A stretch of 12,438 nt of DNA from Nitrososphaerales archaeon TH1177 (GTDB lineage Archaea; Thermoproteota; Nitrososphaeria; Nitrososphaerales; Nitrososphaeraceae), in NCBI GenBank assembly GCA_014523515.1, contig JAATVJ010000387.1, positions 1-12,438 of the forward strand, in the 5' to 3' direction. Positions 1 to 6,672 of the stretch are shown here, one piece after another. The notes beneath the pieces are model-generated. The model searched no databases. It was not told where the DNA came from and saw only the letters and a program-made list of their open reading frames with translations. The position numbers and the translations under genes are program-made. Position 1 is the first letter of the stretch, and every line of letters begins with the position of its first letter.

Positions 1-138
1 GTATATGAATGGATGGAAACACCTGGTCATCCAGGCTCTGATAAAAAACCTCTAATGGCAAGAGAAAAAGATTGTATTTTCTGTTTGGCATGTGAAAATG
101 TTTGTCCACCACAAGCTATCAAAATCTATCAAAAATAA
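1..138 (+). CDS. 4Fe-4S ferredoxin-type protein, C-terminal fragment
   Basis: The window opens inside this gene. The 45 visible codons run in frame 1 to a TAA at 136-138 and carry one complete cluster-binding motif, C-I-F-C-L-A-C-E-N-V-C-P, the classic CxxCxxCxxxCP of a [4Fe-4S] ferredoxin domain. The protein ends about 11 residues after the motif. A small electron-carrier ferredoxin or the ferredoxin-like tail of a larger redox subunit would both fit. The 5' end, any second cluster motif and the true length lie outside the window, so the partner enzyme cannot be named. The next gene starts 51 bp downstream and has its own TATA-like box, so the two need not be co-transcribed. Confidence 0.85.
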   Translation, partial: VYEWMETPGHPGSDKKPLMAREKDCIFCLACENVCPPQAIKIYQK

Positions 139-156
139 AGCTAACAGTATTACATT

Positions 157-170
157 TTTTTAATTATTTA
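157..170 (+). promoter_or_regulatory. TATA-like box upstream of coaD
   Basis: An uninterrupted A/T block (TTTTTAATTATTTA) is centred about 26 bp upstream of the TTG at 190. That is the spacing expected between an archaeal TATA box and a transcription start, which suggests a leaderless coaD message. Assigned by eye in AT-rich DNA, so tentative. Confidence 0.35.
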
Positions 171-189
171 ATTATGTTGAAAAAACCGA

Positions 190-666
190 TTGAAAAAGTT
201 AAATCTCATAGCTACTGGTGGAACTTTTGATTATATTCATATTGGTCATCTAAAGTTACTTTCAGCGGCTTTTAATATAGGTAATCACTTAATCATTGGA
301 TTAACTAGTGACAATTTTGTAAAGAGATATAAGCATACTTCAAACATAAAAAACAGTTATGAAACTAGGTATAATAATTTAAAAGAAAAGATTTTACAGA
401 ATTTTAATGAGGTTAATTACACTATAATAAAATTAGAAGATGAATTTGGTCCGGTTATTTCTTCATCAGAGATTCAAGCCATAGTAGTAAGTGAAGTAAC
501 TTTTGTTAAAGTTCAAGAAATTAATGACATACGAATTGCTAAATGTCTGAATCCATTGAGTGTAATAGTAGTTGAAATAGCAAAGTCAGAGGATGGACAA
601 CCTATATCATCAACTAGAATACGAAATGGTGAAATTGATGATAAAGGAAAAATTTTGAGAAAATGA
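190..666 (+). CDS. coaD: Archaeal-type phosphopantetheine adenylyltransferase
   Basis: This 158-residue protein transfers AMP from ATP to 4'-phosphopantetheine to give dephospho-CoA, the penultimate step of CoA synthesis in the cytosol. It is a nucleotidyltransferase-fold enzyme: GGTFDYIHIGH (residues 10-20) holds the HxGH nucleotide-binding signature (H17, G19, H20), and ISSTRIR (139-145) is the C-terminal ATP-binding motif. The length fits the short archaeal PPAT family, which is distinct from bacterial CoaD. The start is a TTG; the N-terminal strand (KKLNLIATGGTFD) begins immediately after it, so no residues appear to be missing, and the TATA-like block about 26 bp upstream supports it. 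A 9-T run (679-687) follows the stop by about a dozen bases and could act as an archaeal U-rich terminator. The symbol is used in the generic sense. Confidence 0.9.
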   Translation: MKKLNLIATGGTFDYIHIGHLKLLSAAFNIGNHLIIGLTSDNFVKRYKHTSNIKNSYETRYNNLKEKILQNFNEVNYTIIKLEDEFGPVISSSEIQAIVVSEVTFVKVQEINDIRIAKCLNPLSVIVVEIAKSEDGQPISSTRIRNGEIDDKGKILRK

Positions 667-725
667 TAAAAAGAACAATTTTTTTTTATTAGAAAGATTT
701 TATTTCAATAAATTATTTAAGATTA

Positions 726-1145
726 ATGTATTTTGATAACCCTGTTAATTTAGCATCTGCTAAAATTGATAAAAGTATTCAAATTTTAAGATCAGGGCTT
801 CAACCAGAAGTATTAGCATATTGGTATAAACAAATTGAGTATCAATCAATTGAAAAAGTTGAACAAGAATTGAAAGATAAAATTTGTTTTGAGCAAGATA
901 GAATCTTATGGATGAAATTCAAAATTAATATTTCAATACGTGCAATTCCAATTGTTTTAGAAACAATCGAAAATAATATTTCTTTAATGGAATATTCTAC
1001 TGGATTGTATTTTAGAAAAATTCAAGATATTTTACTACAAAAACTCAATGATTCAACTGTCATTATTAATGATGATAAAAAGAAAACCAAAAAAAATACT
1101 AAATCTAAAAAACAAAAGACTTTTAATAGAAAAAAAAGAATTTAA
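726..1145 (+). CDS. Small protein with a lysine-rich C-terminal tail, function unknown
   Basis: I do not recognise a named family in this 139-residue protein. Residues 1-112 look largely alpha-helical and slightly acidic, beginning MYFDNPVNLASAKIDKS, with no transmembrane segment, signal peptide or metal-binding cysteine cluster. The last 25 or so residues are almost all Lys, Asn, Thr and Arg (N-D-D-K-K-K-T-K-K-N ... N-R-K-K-R-I). A disordered basic tail like this commonly binds nucleic acid or acidic surfaces; that is inference. The ATG lies about 25 bp downstream of a TTTATTTC box (698-705), matching leaderless transcription. The stop is 28 bp from the convergent end of the trpS-linked gene. 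The reading frame is fully open with native-looking codon use, so I treat it as real. Confidence 0.7.
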   Translation: MYFDNPVNLASAKIDKSIQILRSGLQPEVLAYWYKQIEYQSIEKVEQELKDKICFEQDRILWMKFKINISIRAIPIVLETIENNISLMEYSTGLYFRKIQDILLQKLNDSTVIINDDKKKTKKNTKSKKQKTFNRKKRI

Positions 1146-1173
1146 CCAAATGATGATTGGCTCTGTTTAAGAT

Positions 1174-1494
1174 TTAAAATAAAATCATTTCAGTTATTAT
1201 TTTGATTATATTCTCATTGGAACTTAAATATTCTACTTTGACAAATCTTCTTTTACCGTTTTTTATTTCTTTAATCAATAAAAAAAGTGAGTTGGCATTA
1301 TCTTTATCCTTTAAAGTAATACTATGAGAAGATTTATCCTTTAATCTTACTATTATTTCATTATCAATTACATTTTCAGCATCCATTACAAATATTGAAT
1401 CATCTTTATGAAATGAAAATAAACTCATGAGTTTTTCTTTTTCATATTTATCTGAACAGATAATAATATTGTCTAATTTTCTACTACTAGTCAT
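1174..1494 (-). CDS. Unknown small protein coupled to trpS
   Basis: This 106-residue protein starts 2 bp after the trpS stop codon (ATG at 1494-1492, trpS TAA at 1499-1497), so it is almost certainly co-transcribed with trpS and may be translated by reinitiation. The composition is soluble and mixed alpha/beta: a charged N-terminus (MTSSRKLDNIIICSDKYEKE), a central strand-rich region with SHSITLKDKD, and a hydrophobic end (IIKIITEMILF). I see no catalytic motif, zinc site or membrane segment. Family unknown to me. The tight coupling suggests a link to translation or to tryptophan charging, but that rests on position only. Confidence 0.65.
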   Translation of the reverse strand: MTSSRKLDNIIICSDKYEKEKLMSLFSFHKDDSIFVMDAENVIDNEIIVRLKDKSSHSITLKDKDNANSLFLLIKEIKNGKRRFVKVEYLSSNENIIKIITEMILF

Positions 1495-1496
1495 TT

Positions 1497-2684
1497 TTAG
1501 TCAAACATGTATTCTTCTACTTTGTCTTTAGCTTTTTCTCTCTTAGCTTTAAATTCTATTACAAAATCACGTGTATGATTAGCAAGATCACTTTTACATT
1601 CTCCACAAAGTAAATTTCCACTTTTGCATTTAATATATCGTTCAAATGATTCTTTCTCATCATCAAAAAAATATTTAAGGTACCAATATACTGGGCATAT
1701 ATCAGCATTTGCTCCTAATTTTCTTTGTAATGAAATTGTTGGTTGTCCTCCTGTAAATGCTGATAGTACCTTTTTTTCGACTATTTCTGGTTCATCAATT
1801 GTTAAGATTGCAGTTTCGGGTTTAGAAGATGACATTTTATACAACCTTGATAAACTAGGCAAAAATTTACTATGTATTTGAGCAGGTTTGTAAAAACCTA
1901 ATTTTTCTGCTATGTCTCTTGTAACTCTCCAATAAGGATCTTGGTCTATTGCAGCTGGAATAAGAACCGGCGTTGGTACTTTTTCAATTATAGATGGAAG
2001 AAAACAAGGAGCAGCTTGTATTGGAGGGAAACCAATCATGCCTATATTGGTTGTATTTGTAAAACCAAAAACTGCCTTTGCAGTAGAAAAAGTTATTTTT
2101 CTTGCAATCTCTGTGGCAATTGGATATAAATGATTGATATGTTTTGTGTCTATAATAATTTTCGTTAATTTTGGATTAAAACCTATTGCTATAATATCCA
2201 ATAGATTTTCATATGTATAATTAGATATTGTTTCTTTTGTAATTCCTACGTTATAAAGAAATTTTTCATCATCTGTTATTTGAAATAATAATTTTGATCC
2301 AAATTTATCTTGCAAATATTTTGTAAACAACCATGGTAAAATATGCCCAATATGAATAAAACCTGATGGTCCTCTACCTGTATAGAGATAAAATGGTTCT
2401 CCTTTTTCATATTTATTTAATATCCAATCCAAATCTCTATGAGAAAAAAAGTATTGTGATTTAATAAGTGGATGAACTTCTCCAGTTAATTTTTTAATTT
2501 TTTCTATTATTTCTTGAGATATAGATTGTGTTCCAAATTTCTCTATTAATTTAACATAATTTTTATCCTCTAGATCACCATGGACTTCCCAAGGTGTAAC
2601 AAGAATATCATTTTTATTATTTTTATTATAGGAATTATTATCTTTATCCATATCAATATCAATATTCCTAGAATGACTAGCCAT
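1497..2684 (-). CDS. trpS: Tryptophan--tRNA ligase, archaeal/eukaryotic type
   Basis: Charges tRNA-Trp with tryptophan using ATP. The 395-residue protein is a class I synthetase of the archaeal/eukaryotic branch: an N-terminal TPWEVHG segment followed by KLIEKFGTQSI (30-55), then FFSHRDLDWIL and FYLYTGRGPSG (79-108), the HIGH motif at 111-114 and the KMSSS loop at 283-287 (LYKMSSSKPETAIL). Near the C-terminus a C-x6-C-x2-C cluster (CKSGNLLCGEC) looks structural. The first about 28 residues are Asn/Asp/Lys-rich low-complexity sequence, so the start could be later (M12 at 2651), but the ATG at 2684 lies about 30 bp from the centre of the shared palindromic promoter, which favours it. It is divergent from pheS and directly precedes the 106-residue unknown gene. 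Confidence 0.95.
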   Translation of the reverse strand: MASHSRNIDIDMDKDNNSYNKNNKNDILVTPWEVHGDLEDKNYVKLIEKFGTQSISQEIIEKIKKLTGEVHPLIKSQYFFSHRDLDWILNKYEKGEPFYLYTGRGPSGFIHIGHILPWLFTKYLQDKFGSKLLFQITDDEKFLYNVGITKETISNYTYENLLDIIAIGFNPKLTKIIIDTKHINHLYPIATEIARKITFSTAKAVFGFTNTTNIGMIGFPPIQAAPCFLPSIIEKVPTPVLIPAAIDQDPYWRVTRDIAEKLGFYKPAQIHSKFLPSLSRLYKMSSSKPETAILTIDEPEIVEKKVLSAFTGGQPTISLQRKLGANADICPVYWYLKYFFDDEKESFERYIKCKSGNLLCGECKSDLANHTRDFVIEFKAKREKAKDKVEEYMFD

Positions 2685-2705
2685 TTTCTTAATTAGTAAA
2701 ATTAC

Positions 2706-2721
2706 AAACGTTTAAACGTTT
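2706..2721. promoter_or_regulatory. Perfect 16-bp palindrome in the shared trpS/pheS promoter region
   Basis: AAACGTTTAAACGTTT is an exact inverted repeat made of two tandem, individually palindromic AAACGTTT units. It occupies the middle of the 61-bp gap between the divergent trpS ATG (2684) and pheS TTG (2746). The central TTTAAA lies about 30 bp from one start and about 32 bp from the other, which is TATA-box distance on both sides. It could be a symmetrical bidirectional TATA element, an operator for a dimeric regulator, or both. Confidence 0.5.
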
Positions 2722-2745
2722 AAAAATATTTTTTATTAAAGTTAA

Positions 2746-4269
2746 TTGGAAAAATCTCAATTTAATACTGAAGAATTACATCCAATAGAAACAAAAATTT
2801 TAGATGCAATAGATACTTTTACTGAAATTCCATTAACGAGCTTAATTGAGAAAACTAATCTCACTATTGATCAAATAAGAAGAGGATTACAATGGTTAAA
2901 ATTTAAAAATATAATAGAATATTCAAAACCTTCAACTTTATTAACTCTAGATAGTTCAGGAAAGAGTTCCGTAGAACATGGACTTCCTGAAAGAAGATTA
3001 GTCACTGCTATAAACGAAGGTAATACAACAATTACAAAAATATTGGAAAATAAAAGATTGATGCAAAGTGAAATTAATATAGCGATTTCTAAGGCACGAT
3101 CCAATAAATGGATAGAATTAACAAATACAGAAAAAACAGGATTGACATTTAAATTAACTGGCAAGTCTAAAGTTGAAAGTGAGGAAGAATTGCTGTTAAA
3201 AAAGATTTTTTTAGAAAAAACTGTAAAAGAGGCAGATTTATCTAATTCTGAATTAGCTATCCTTAAAGTACTATTAAAACGACCGAAATTTATTACTATT
3301 AAAAAGGATGAAGAAAATGTAAGTCTTACTGATTTAGGAAAAAGTATTAAGGATGAATTATTGACTAAAAAGGAAACACAAAATGAAAATTTAGTTACTT
3401 CATTAGTTTCCGAACATTTAGTATCAGGAAAATGGAAGAACATTAAATTTCGTCCAATCGATCTCGAAGCTGAAGTAACAATGGCAGCTCCTGGTAGAAC
3501 ACATCCTTTAACTGATTTAATAAATGAAATCAGAGAAGCTTTCACAAGTCTCGGATTTGTAGAAATTGAAGGAGATTATATACAATCTGCTTTTTGGAAT
3601 TTTGATGCCCTTTTTACTCCACAAGATCATGCAGCTAGGGAGATGCAGGATACCTTTTATTTAACAGATAAAATAATTCTAAAGCTCGCAAATAACAAAT
3701 TGGTAAGAAATATTGCCAATGTTCATTTAGAAGGTTGGAAATATTCCTGGGATATTAAAAAAGCTAAAAAATTGGTTTTAAGGACACATACTACACCGGT
3801 AACTTTAAAATATTTAGCTGAAACCAAACCGGATGAAGCAAGAATTTTCACAATAGGTCGTGTTTTTAGAAATGAAAAAGTTTCGTACAAACATTTAGTA
3901 GAATTTAATCAAATCGAGGGAATAGTAACTGGAAAAAATATAACTTTGAGGGACTTGATGGGCATTCAAACAGAATTCTATAAGAAGATTGGAATAAAAA
4001 AAATAAAATTTTGGCCAACTTATTTTCCTTATACAGAACCATCTTTACAATCAATGATTTACAATGACGATTTAAAAAAATGGATTGAGCTTTTTGGAAT
4101 GGGGATATTTAGACCAGAAGTGGTAGAACCTCTTGGTATAAGAAACCTTGTTTTAGCATGGGGAGGTGGAATTGAAAGAATAGCTATGCTAAAGTATAGA
4201 CTATCAGACGTAAGAGAATTATATGCTAATAAAATTGGGTGGTTAAGGAGCTTGAGTAAATGCCAGTAG
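2746..4269 (+). CDS. pheS: Phenylalanine--tRNA ligase alpha subunit
   Basis: Catalytic subunit of the heterotetrameric PheRS, which charges tRNA-Phe. The 507-residue protein is the long archaeal form: residues 1 to about 210 contain helix-turn-helix-like N-terminal modules (for example LTSLIEKTNLTIDQIRRGLQ), and the class II aminoacylation core follows. Core landmarks are AAPGRTHPL (from about 247), DHAAREMQDTFY (about 294), RTHTTPVTL (about 346), the motif 2 region FRNEKVSYKHLVEFNQIEG (about 373-391), FRPEVVEPLG, and motif 3 AWGGGIERIAML (about 471). All key segments are present. The start is TTG; no in-frame ATG occurs before the conserved N-terminal helices. The 3' end overlaps pheT by 10 bp. 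Confidence 0.96.
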   Translation: MEKSQFNTEELHPIETKILDAIDTFTEIPLTSLIEKTNLTIDQIRRGLQWLKFKNIIEYSKPSTLLTLDSSGKSSVEHGLPERRLVTAINEGNTTITKILENKRLMQSEINIAISKARSNKWIELTNTEKTGLTFKLTGKSKVESEEELLLKKIFLEKTVKEADLSNSELAILKVLLKRPKFITIKKDEENVSLTDLGKSIKDELLTKKETQNENLVTSLVSEHLVSGKWKNIKFRPIDLEAEVTMAAPGRTHPLTDLINEIREAFTSLGFVEIEGDYIQSAFWNFDALFTPQDHAAREMQDTFYLTDKIILKLANNKLVRNIANVHLEGWKYSWDIKKAKKLVLRTHTTPVTLKYLAETKPDEARIFTIGRVFRNEKVSYKHLVEFNQIEGIVTGKNITLRDLMGIQTEFYKKIGIKKIKFWPTYFPYTEPSLQSMIYNDDLKKWIELFGMGIFRPEVVEPLGIRNLVLAWGGGIERIAMLKYRLSDVRELYANKIGWLRSLSKCQ

Positions 4270-5942
4270 TCAATATTTTTAAGTCACGTATCAAAAACTC
4301 GTTCCCAAATGATTCAATAGAAAAGTTATTAGAAAGACTTCCTTTACTTGGTTTAGATATTGAAGGGGTAGATAAAGAAAAGATAAGAGTAGAATATAAT
4401 CCTAATCGTCCAGACTTTTCTAGCGATACTGGGATTTTTCGATCTTTAAAAGGATTACTAAACGAGACGGTTGGATTACCTGTATTTAAATTTTCCTTCA
4501 ATAGATCATATAAAATAATAGTAGATCAACATGTAAAAAAAATAAGACCAATAGTATTGTTTTTTGTTGCTGCTCAAAATAAGAATATAAACAACCTCTT
4601 ATTAGATCAGTTAATTTCAATTCAAGAAGATCTTCATAATGGGATCGCTCGAGGTAGAAAAAAAGCTTCAATAGGCATTCACGATCTTGATACTATAAAA
4701 TTTCCATTAATTTATTCTACCAAATCTTCAAATGAATCATTTATACCATTGGACCAAAATGCTCCTATTACATTCAAAGAAATATTATCTACTACTGATG
4801 TTGGTAAAAAATATAATAATTTATTAAATAAGTATACATATTATCCAGCATTAATTGATAATAATAATCAAATAATATCATTTCCTCCAATAATAAATAG
4901 TAACATTACAAAGGTTACAAACAAAAGCAATAACTTGTTTATAGAAATAACAGGTACAAATTTAGAAACGTGTAAGAGCATATTAGCAATACTTGCATAT
5001 TATTTATATGAAGAAGGATTTAAAATATATTCTGGAATTGTACATGATGGAAAATCAGAATTTTCTACATTAAAAATTCTTAAAGATAAAGAAGTATTTG
5101 TTGATAAAGATCTTATTAATAGATATTTAGGATTAGACCTAACTTTTAAAGAGATTGTCGAGACTTTACATAGATCTAGAATTGGAGCTTCGATAACAAA
5201 CAATAAAAAAATTAAATGTTTAGTACCTTCTTATAGAAACGACATTATTCATCCTATAGACATTGTAGAGGATGTTGCAATAGGATATGGTATTGATAAT
5301 CTGAAACCAACTATACCCTCATTTCAAGTTTCTCCAGGAATAAAAAATGCTGATTTCAATATATATGATAAATTAAGAGAAACGCTAATTGGATTAGGAT
5401 TTTTAGAAATGGTTAATTTTACTTTGATAGATTATACTCTTTCTACAACCTTTAATTTCGATAAAAATGAACTTTTAGAAAAAATTAAAGTAAATGAGAG
5501 TAAAAGTAAAGAACATGAATTTCTTAGACCCAATATAATCTGTTCTTTGATAAATAATCTTTCATATAATGTTCATGAGGAATATCCTCAAAAAGTATTT
5601 GAAATAGGAAAAATATTTAGCTTTAAAAACACAATTGTAGAAAAATGGAGTTTAGGTGTTCTGATTGCATCTAAAAATACTAATTATACAGAAATTAAAT
5701 CGATATTGCATTCTATTTTTAAATTAAATTTTGGAGAGCAATTTACAACCAAAAAAAATGAAAGAAATTTATTCATTAAAGGCAGATCTGCTGATATATT
5801 GTTTCAAGATAAAGCAATAGGTCTTATCGGTGAAATTTCTCCTGAATGTATTACTAAATTTAATTTACGCCTTCCTTTGTCTTTATTTGAATTAAATTTA
5901 TCAAACTTTTTTGAAATTTTGAAATTAAGGTATGTTAGTTAG
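4260..5942 (+). CDS. pheT: Phenylalanine--tRNA ligase beta subunit
   Basis: Non-catalytic beta subunit of PheRS, needed for tRNA recognition and, through the B3/B4 region, for editing of mischarged Tyr. The 560-residue length fits the archaeal/eukaryotic form, which is shorter than bacterial PheT. Visible landmarks: an N-terminal region with VEYNPNRPDFSSDTGIFRSL (about 43-63), a B3/B4-like segment around residues 85-200 (NGIARGRKKASIGIHDLD, TFKEILSTTDVGKKYN), and a B5-like domain ending in VPSYRNDIIHPIDIVEDVAIGYG (about 321-343), followed by the catalytic-like core. The ATG lies inside the end of pheS (10-bp overlap), with AAGGAG at 4245-4250 nine bases before it. This is a Shine-Dalgarno-like site, in line with translation of an internal operon gene rather than a leaderless start. 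Confidence 0.95.
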   Translation: MPVVNIFKSRIKNSFPNDSIEKLLERLPLLGLDIEGVDKEKIRVEYNPNRPDFSSDTGIFRSLKGLLNETVGLPVFKFSFNRSYKIIVDQHVKKIRPIVLFFVAAQNKNINNLLLDQLISIQEDLHNGIARGRKKASIGIHDLDTIKFPLIYSTKSSNESFIPLDQNAPITFKEILSTTDVGKKYNNLLNKYTYYPALIDNNNQIISFPPIINSNITKVTNKSNNLFIEITGTNLETCKSILAILAYYLYEEGFKIYSGIVHDGKSEFSTLKILKDKEVFVDKDLINRYLGLDLTFKEIVETLHRSRIGASITNNKKIKCLVPSYRNDIIHPIDIVEDVAIGYGIDNLKPTIPSFQVSPGIKNADFNIYDKLRETLIGLGFLEMVNFTLIDYTLSTTFNFDKNELLEKIKVNESKSKEHEFLRPNIICSLINNLSYNVHEEYPQKVFEIGKIFSFKNTIVEKWSLGVLIASKNTNYTEIKSILHSIFKLNFGEQFTTKKNERNLFIKGRSADILFQDKAIGLIGEISPECITKFNLRLPLSLFELNLSNFFEILKLRYVS

Positions 5943-5946
5943 TATA

Positions 5947-5985
5947 TTGAATGTTTTTCTCTAATTACAATTACGAGACATTCAA
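5947..5985 (+). terminator. Stem-loop just after pheT, possible transcript end
   Basis: TTGAATGT (5947-5954) and ACATTCAA (5978-5985) are exact reverse complements. Inside them TCTC and GAGA can extend the stem past a small T-rich bulge. The structure begins 4 bases after the pheT stop. It could shape or protect the 3' end of the pheST message. There is no strong T run immediately after it, so a terminator role is uncertain. Confidence 0.35.
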
Positions 5986-6076
5986 CCTTTAAAATTGAAA
6001 TTAACTAATTTTTATTCATAGTATTTTATTAATCTATTTTCATAGTTGTATTTTTATTTGATTACTTACAAAAAGT

Positions 6077-6089
6077 ATATACATATAAT
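6077..6089 (+). promoter_or_regulatory. TATA-like element inside the pheT-ycaO gap
   Basis: TATATACATATAA stands out as a strong TATA-like sequence on the + strand. It would place a transcription start near 6103-6115, upstream of the GC-richer island at about 6220-6310. No convincing CDS follows, so any transcript would be non-coding or would come from remnant DNA. By-eye call. Confidence 0.25.
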
Positions 6090-6220
6090 GTAATTTCATA
6101 GATTGAAGAAAATAATAAAAAAGGAGTCTGCATAATCATTTTATAATAGATTATACATATATCTTAATTACCAAATATTCACTTTTAAGGATAAGTATCC
6201 TATTAATTCAAAGGGATATT

Positions 6221-6310
6221 TGGCACCCCGTTATAGAGAGTGCACTAGGAGAAATACACAGCAGGTGTGTATGGCTAACTATGAATAGATGTGAGTCAGA
6301 GGCGGGGGAC
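6221..6310 (+). ncRNA. GC-richer island, candidate structured RNA (or decayed CDS)
   Basis: In a roughly 470-bp gene-free stretch (5943-6410) this block stands out by base composition and by nested complementarity: CCCCG (6226-6230) with CGGGG (6303-6307), TTATAG (6231-6236) with CTATGA (6279-6284, one G-U), and a 7-bp hairpin ATACACA/TGTGTAT (6254-6260, 6266-6272) with a 5-nt GCAGG loop. The first two 5' strands are contiguous. GACA follows the closing stem, recalling an ACA box, but the internal loops are larger than in ordinary H/ACA guides. It does not carry RNase P or SRP RNA signature sequences that I know. An alternative is coding debris: two short open frames in different phases (6136-6279, including GYLAPRYRECTRRN; and 6281-6343, including RCESEAGDNNYRRAEN) could be a broken transposase end. 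The strand is assumed. Confidence 0.25.
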
Positions 6311-6388
6311 AATAACTATAGAAGAGCAGAAAATAGATTTCTACTATAAATAAATAAATAAAAAAGTCTTTATTTTTGGAAGATTTGT

Positions 6389-6410
6389 AGTATTTTATTG
6401 AAAAAATACT
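6389..6410 (-). terminator. Perfect 8-bp hairpin abutting the 58-codon ORF stop
   Basis: On the minus strand AGTATTTT, a 6-nt loop TTCAAT, then AAAATACT follow directly after the TAA at 6413-6411 of the small divergent gene. A T-rich stretch (minus-strand complement of about 6344-6366, built of repeated TAAA/TTTA units) lies about 25 nt further on. Together they look like a 3' end signal for the small gene and support its being a real transcription unit. The hairpin is symmetrical, so it could also stop + strand transcripts coming from the 6100-6350 region. Confidence 0.4.
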
Positions 6411-6587
6411 TTATTGGGTTAAATCTATTATACTTTTTCGAATAATGTATTTAGCTTCATTAGAAATATTATATCTTTCTAGTATTGCTGTTGGATCCTT
6501 TATAAGAGAATTTCTGAATTCAGCTTCGCTTGCAGCCTTGAGCAGAATTTCACTAATAATCTCTGCTTCTTTCTGACGCGAAATCAA
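6411..6587 (-). CDS. 58-residue NHLP/LigA-like small protein divergent from ycaO-tfuA
   Basis: A short gene read on the minus strand from TTG (6587-6585) to TAA (6413-6411). The protein opens MISRQKEAEIISEILLKAA. The section E23-F-R-N-S-L-I-K-D-P-T-A-I-L-E-R-Y39-N-I-S-N-E-A45 has the spacing 'EFR..L..DP...L..Y.(I/L)(S/T).E' seen in NHLP-clan leader-like proteins (Os1348 / Franean1_4349 types) and in LigA-fold domains. I base this on pattern memory, not a search. It has no Cys, no Gly and no obvious core peptide; it ends RKSIIDLTQ. A TATATAA-type box (6611-6620) is centred 28 bp before the TTG, giving a leaderless start, and a hairpin sits right at its stop. The position head-to-head with ycaO suggests a substrate or a leader-like recognition partner for that enzyme; this is inference. 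Confidence 0.65.
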   Translation of the reverse strand: MISRQKEAEIISEILLKAASEAEFRNSLIKDPTAILERYNISNEAKYIIRKSIIDLTQ

Positions 6588-6610
6588 AGTAAGTAAAAAA
6601 TAGATAAAGT

Positions 6611-6620
6611 AATATATAAG
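6611..6620 (-). promoter_or_regulatory. TATA box between the small ORF and ycaO
   Basis: AATATATAAG contains a near-symmetrical TATATA core. It is centred about 28 bp upstream of the TTG at 6587 on the minus strand, the expected leaderless spacing. Because TATATA is palindromic it could also serve ycaO, giving a leader of roughly 30 nt before the TTG at 6673. A second possible ycaO element is TTTTAAAG at 6651-6658, which would fit a later ycaO start better. Confidence 0.4.
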
Positions 6621-6672
6621 TTTATGTAAAATCAGTAACCTTGATAAGACTTTTAAAGATAGTTTTTTTTAA

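Noticed and set aside
1624..2129. Two + strand open frames inside trpS
   Set aside because: They overlap the conserved class I core of TrpRS on the opposite strand and have no family features.
2871..3545. Long open frame on the minus strand within pheS
   Set aside because: Antisense shadow of a clear PheRS alpha gene; Ser/Phe/Asn-rich composition with no recognisable domain.
4226..5203. Minus-strand open frames across pheT
   Set aside because: Antisense to conserved PheT sequence; no promoter-like or domain support.
6103..6135. Ten-residue leader peptide (MKKIIKKESA) after the TATA-like box at 6077
   Set aside because: Too short to distinguish from chance in AT-rich DNA; no regulated gene or attenuator follows directly.
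6221..6350. RNase P RNA or SRP RNA
   Set aside because: The block is too short and lacks the conserved core sequences of either RNA.
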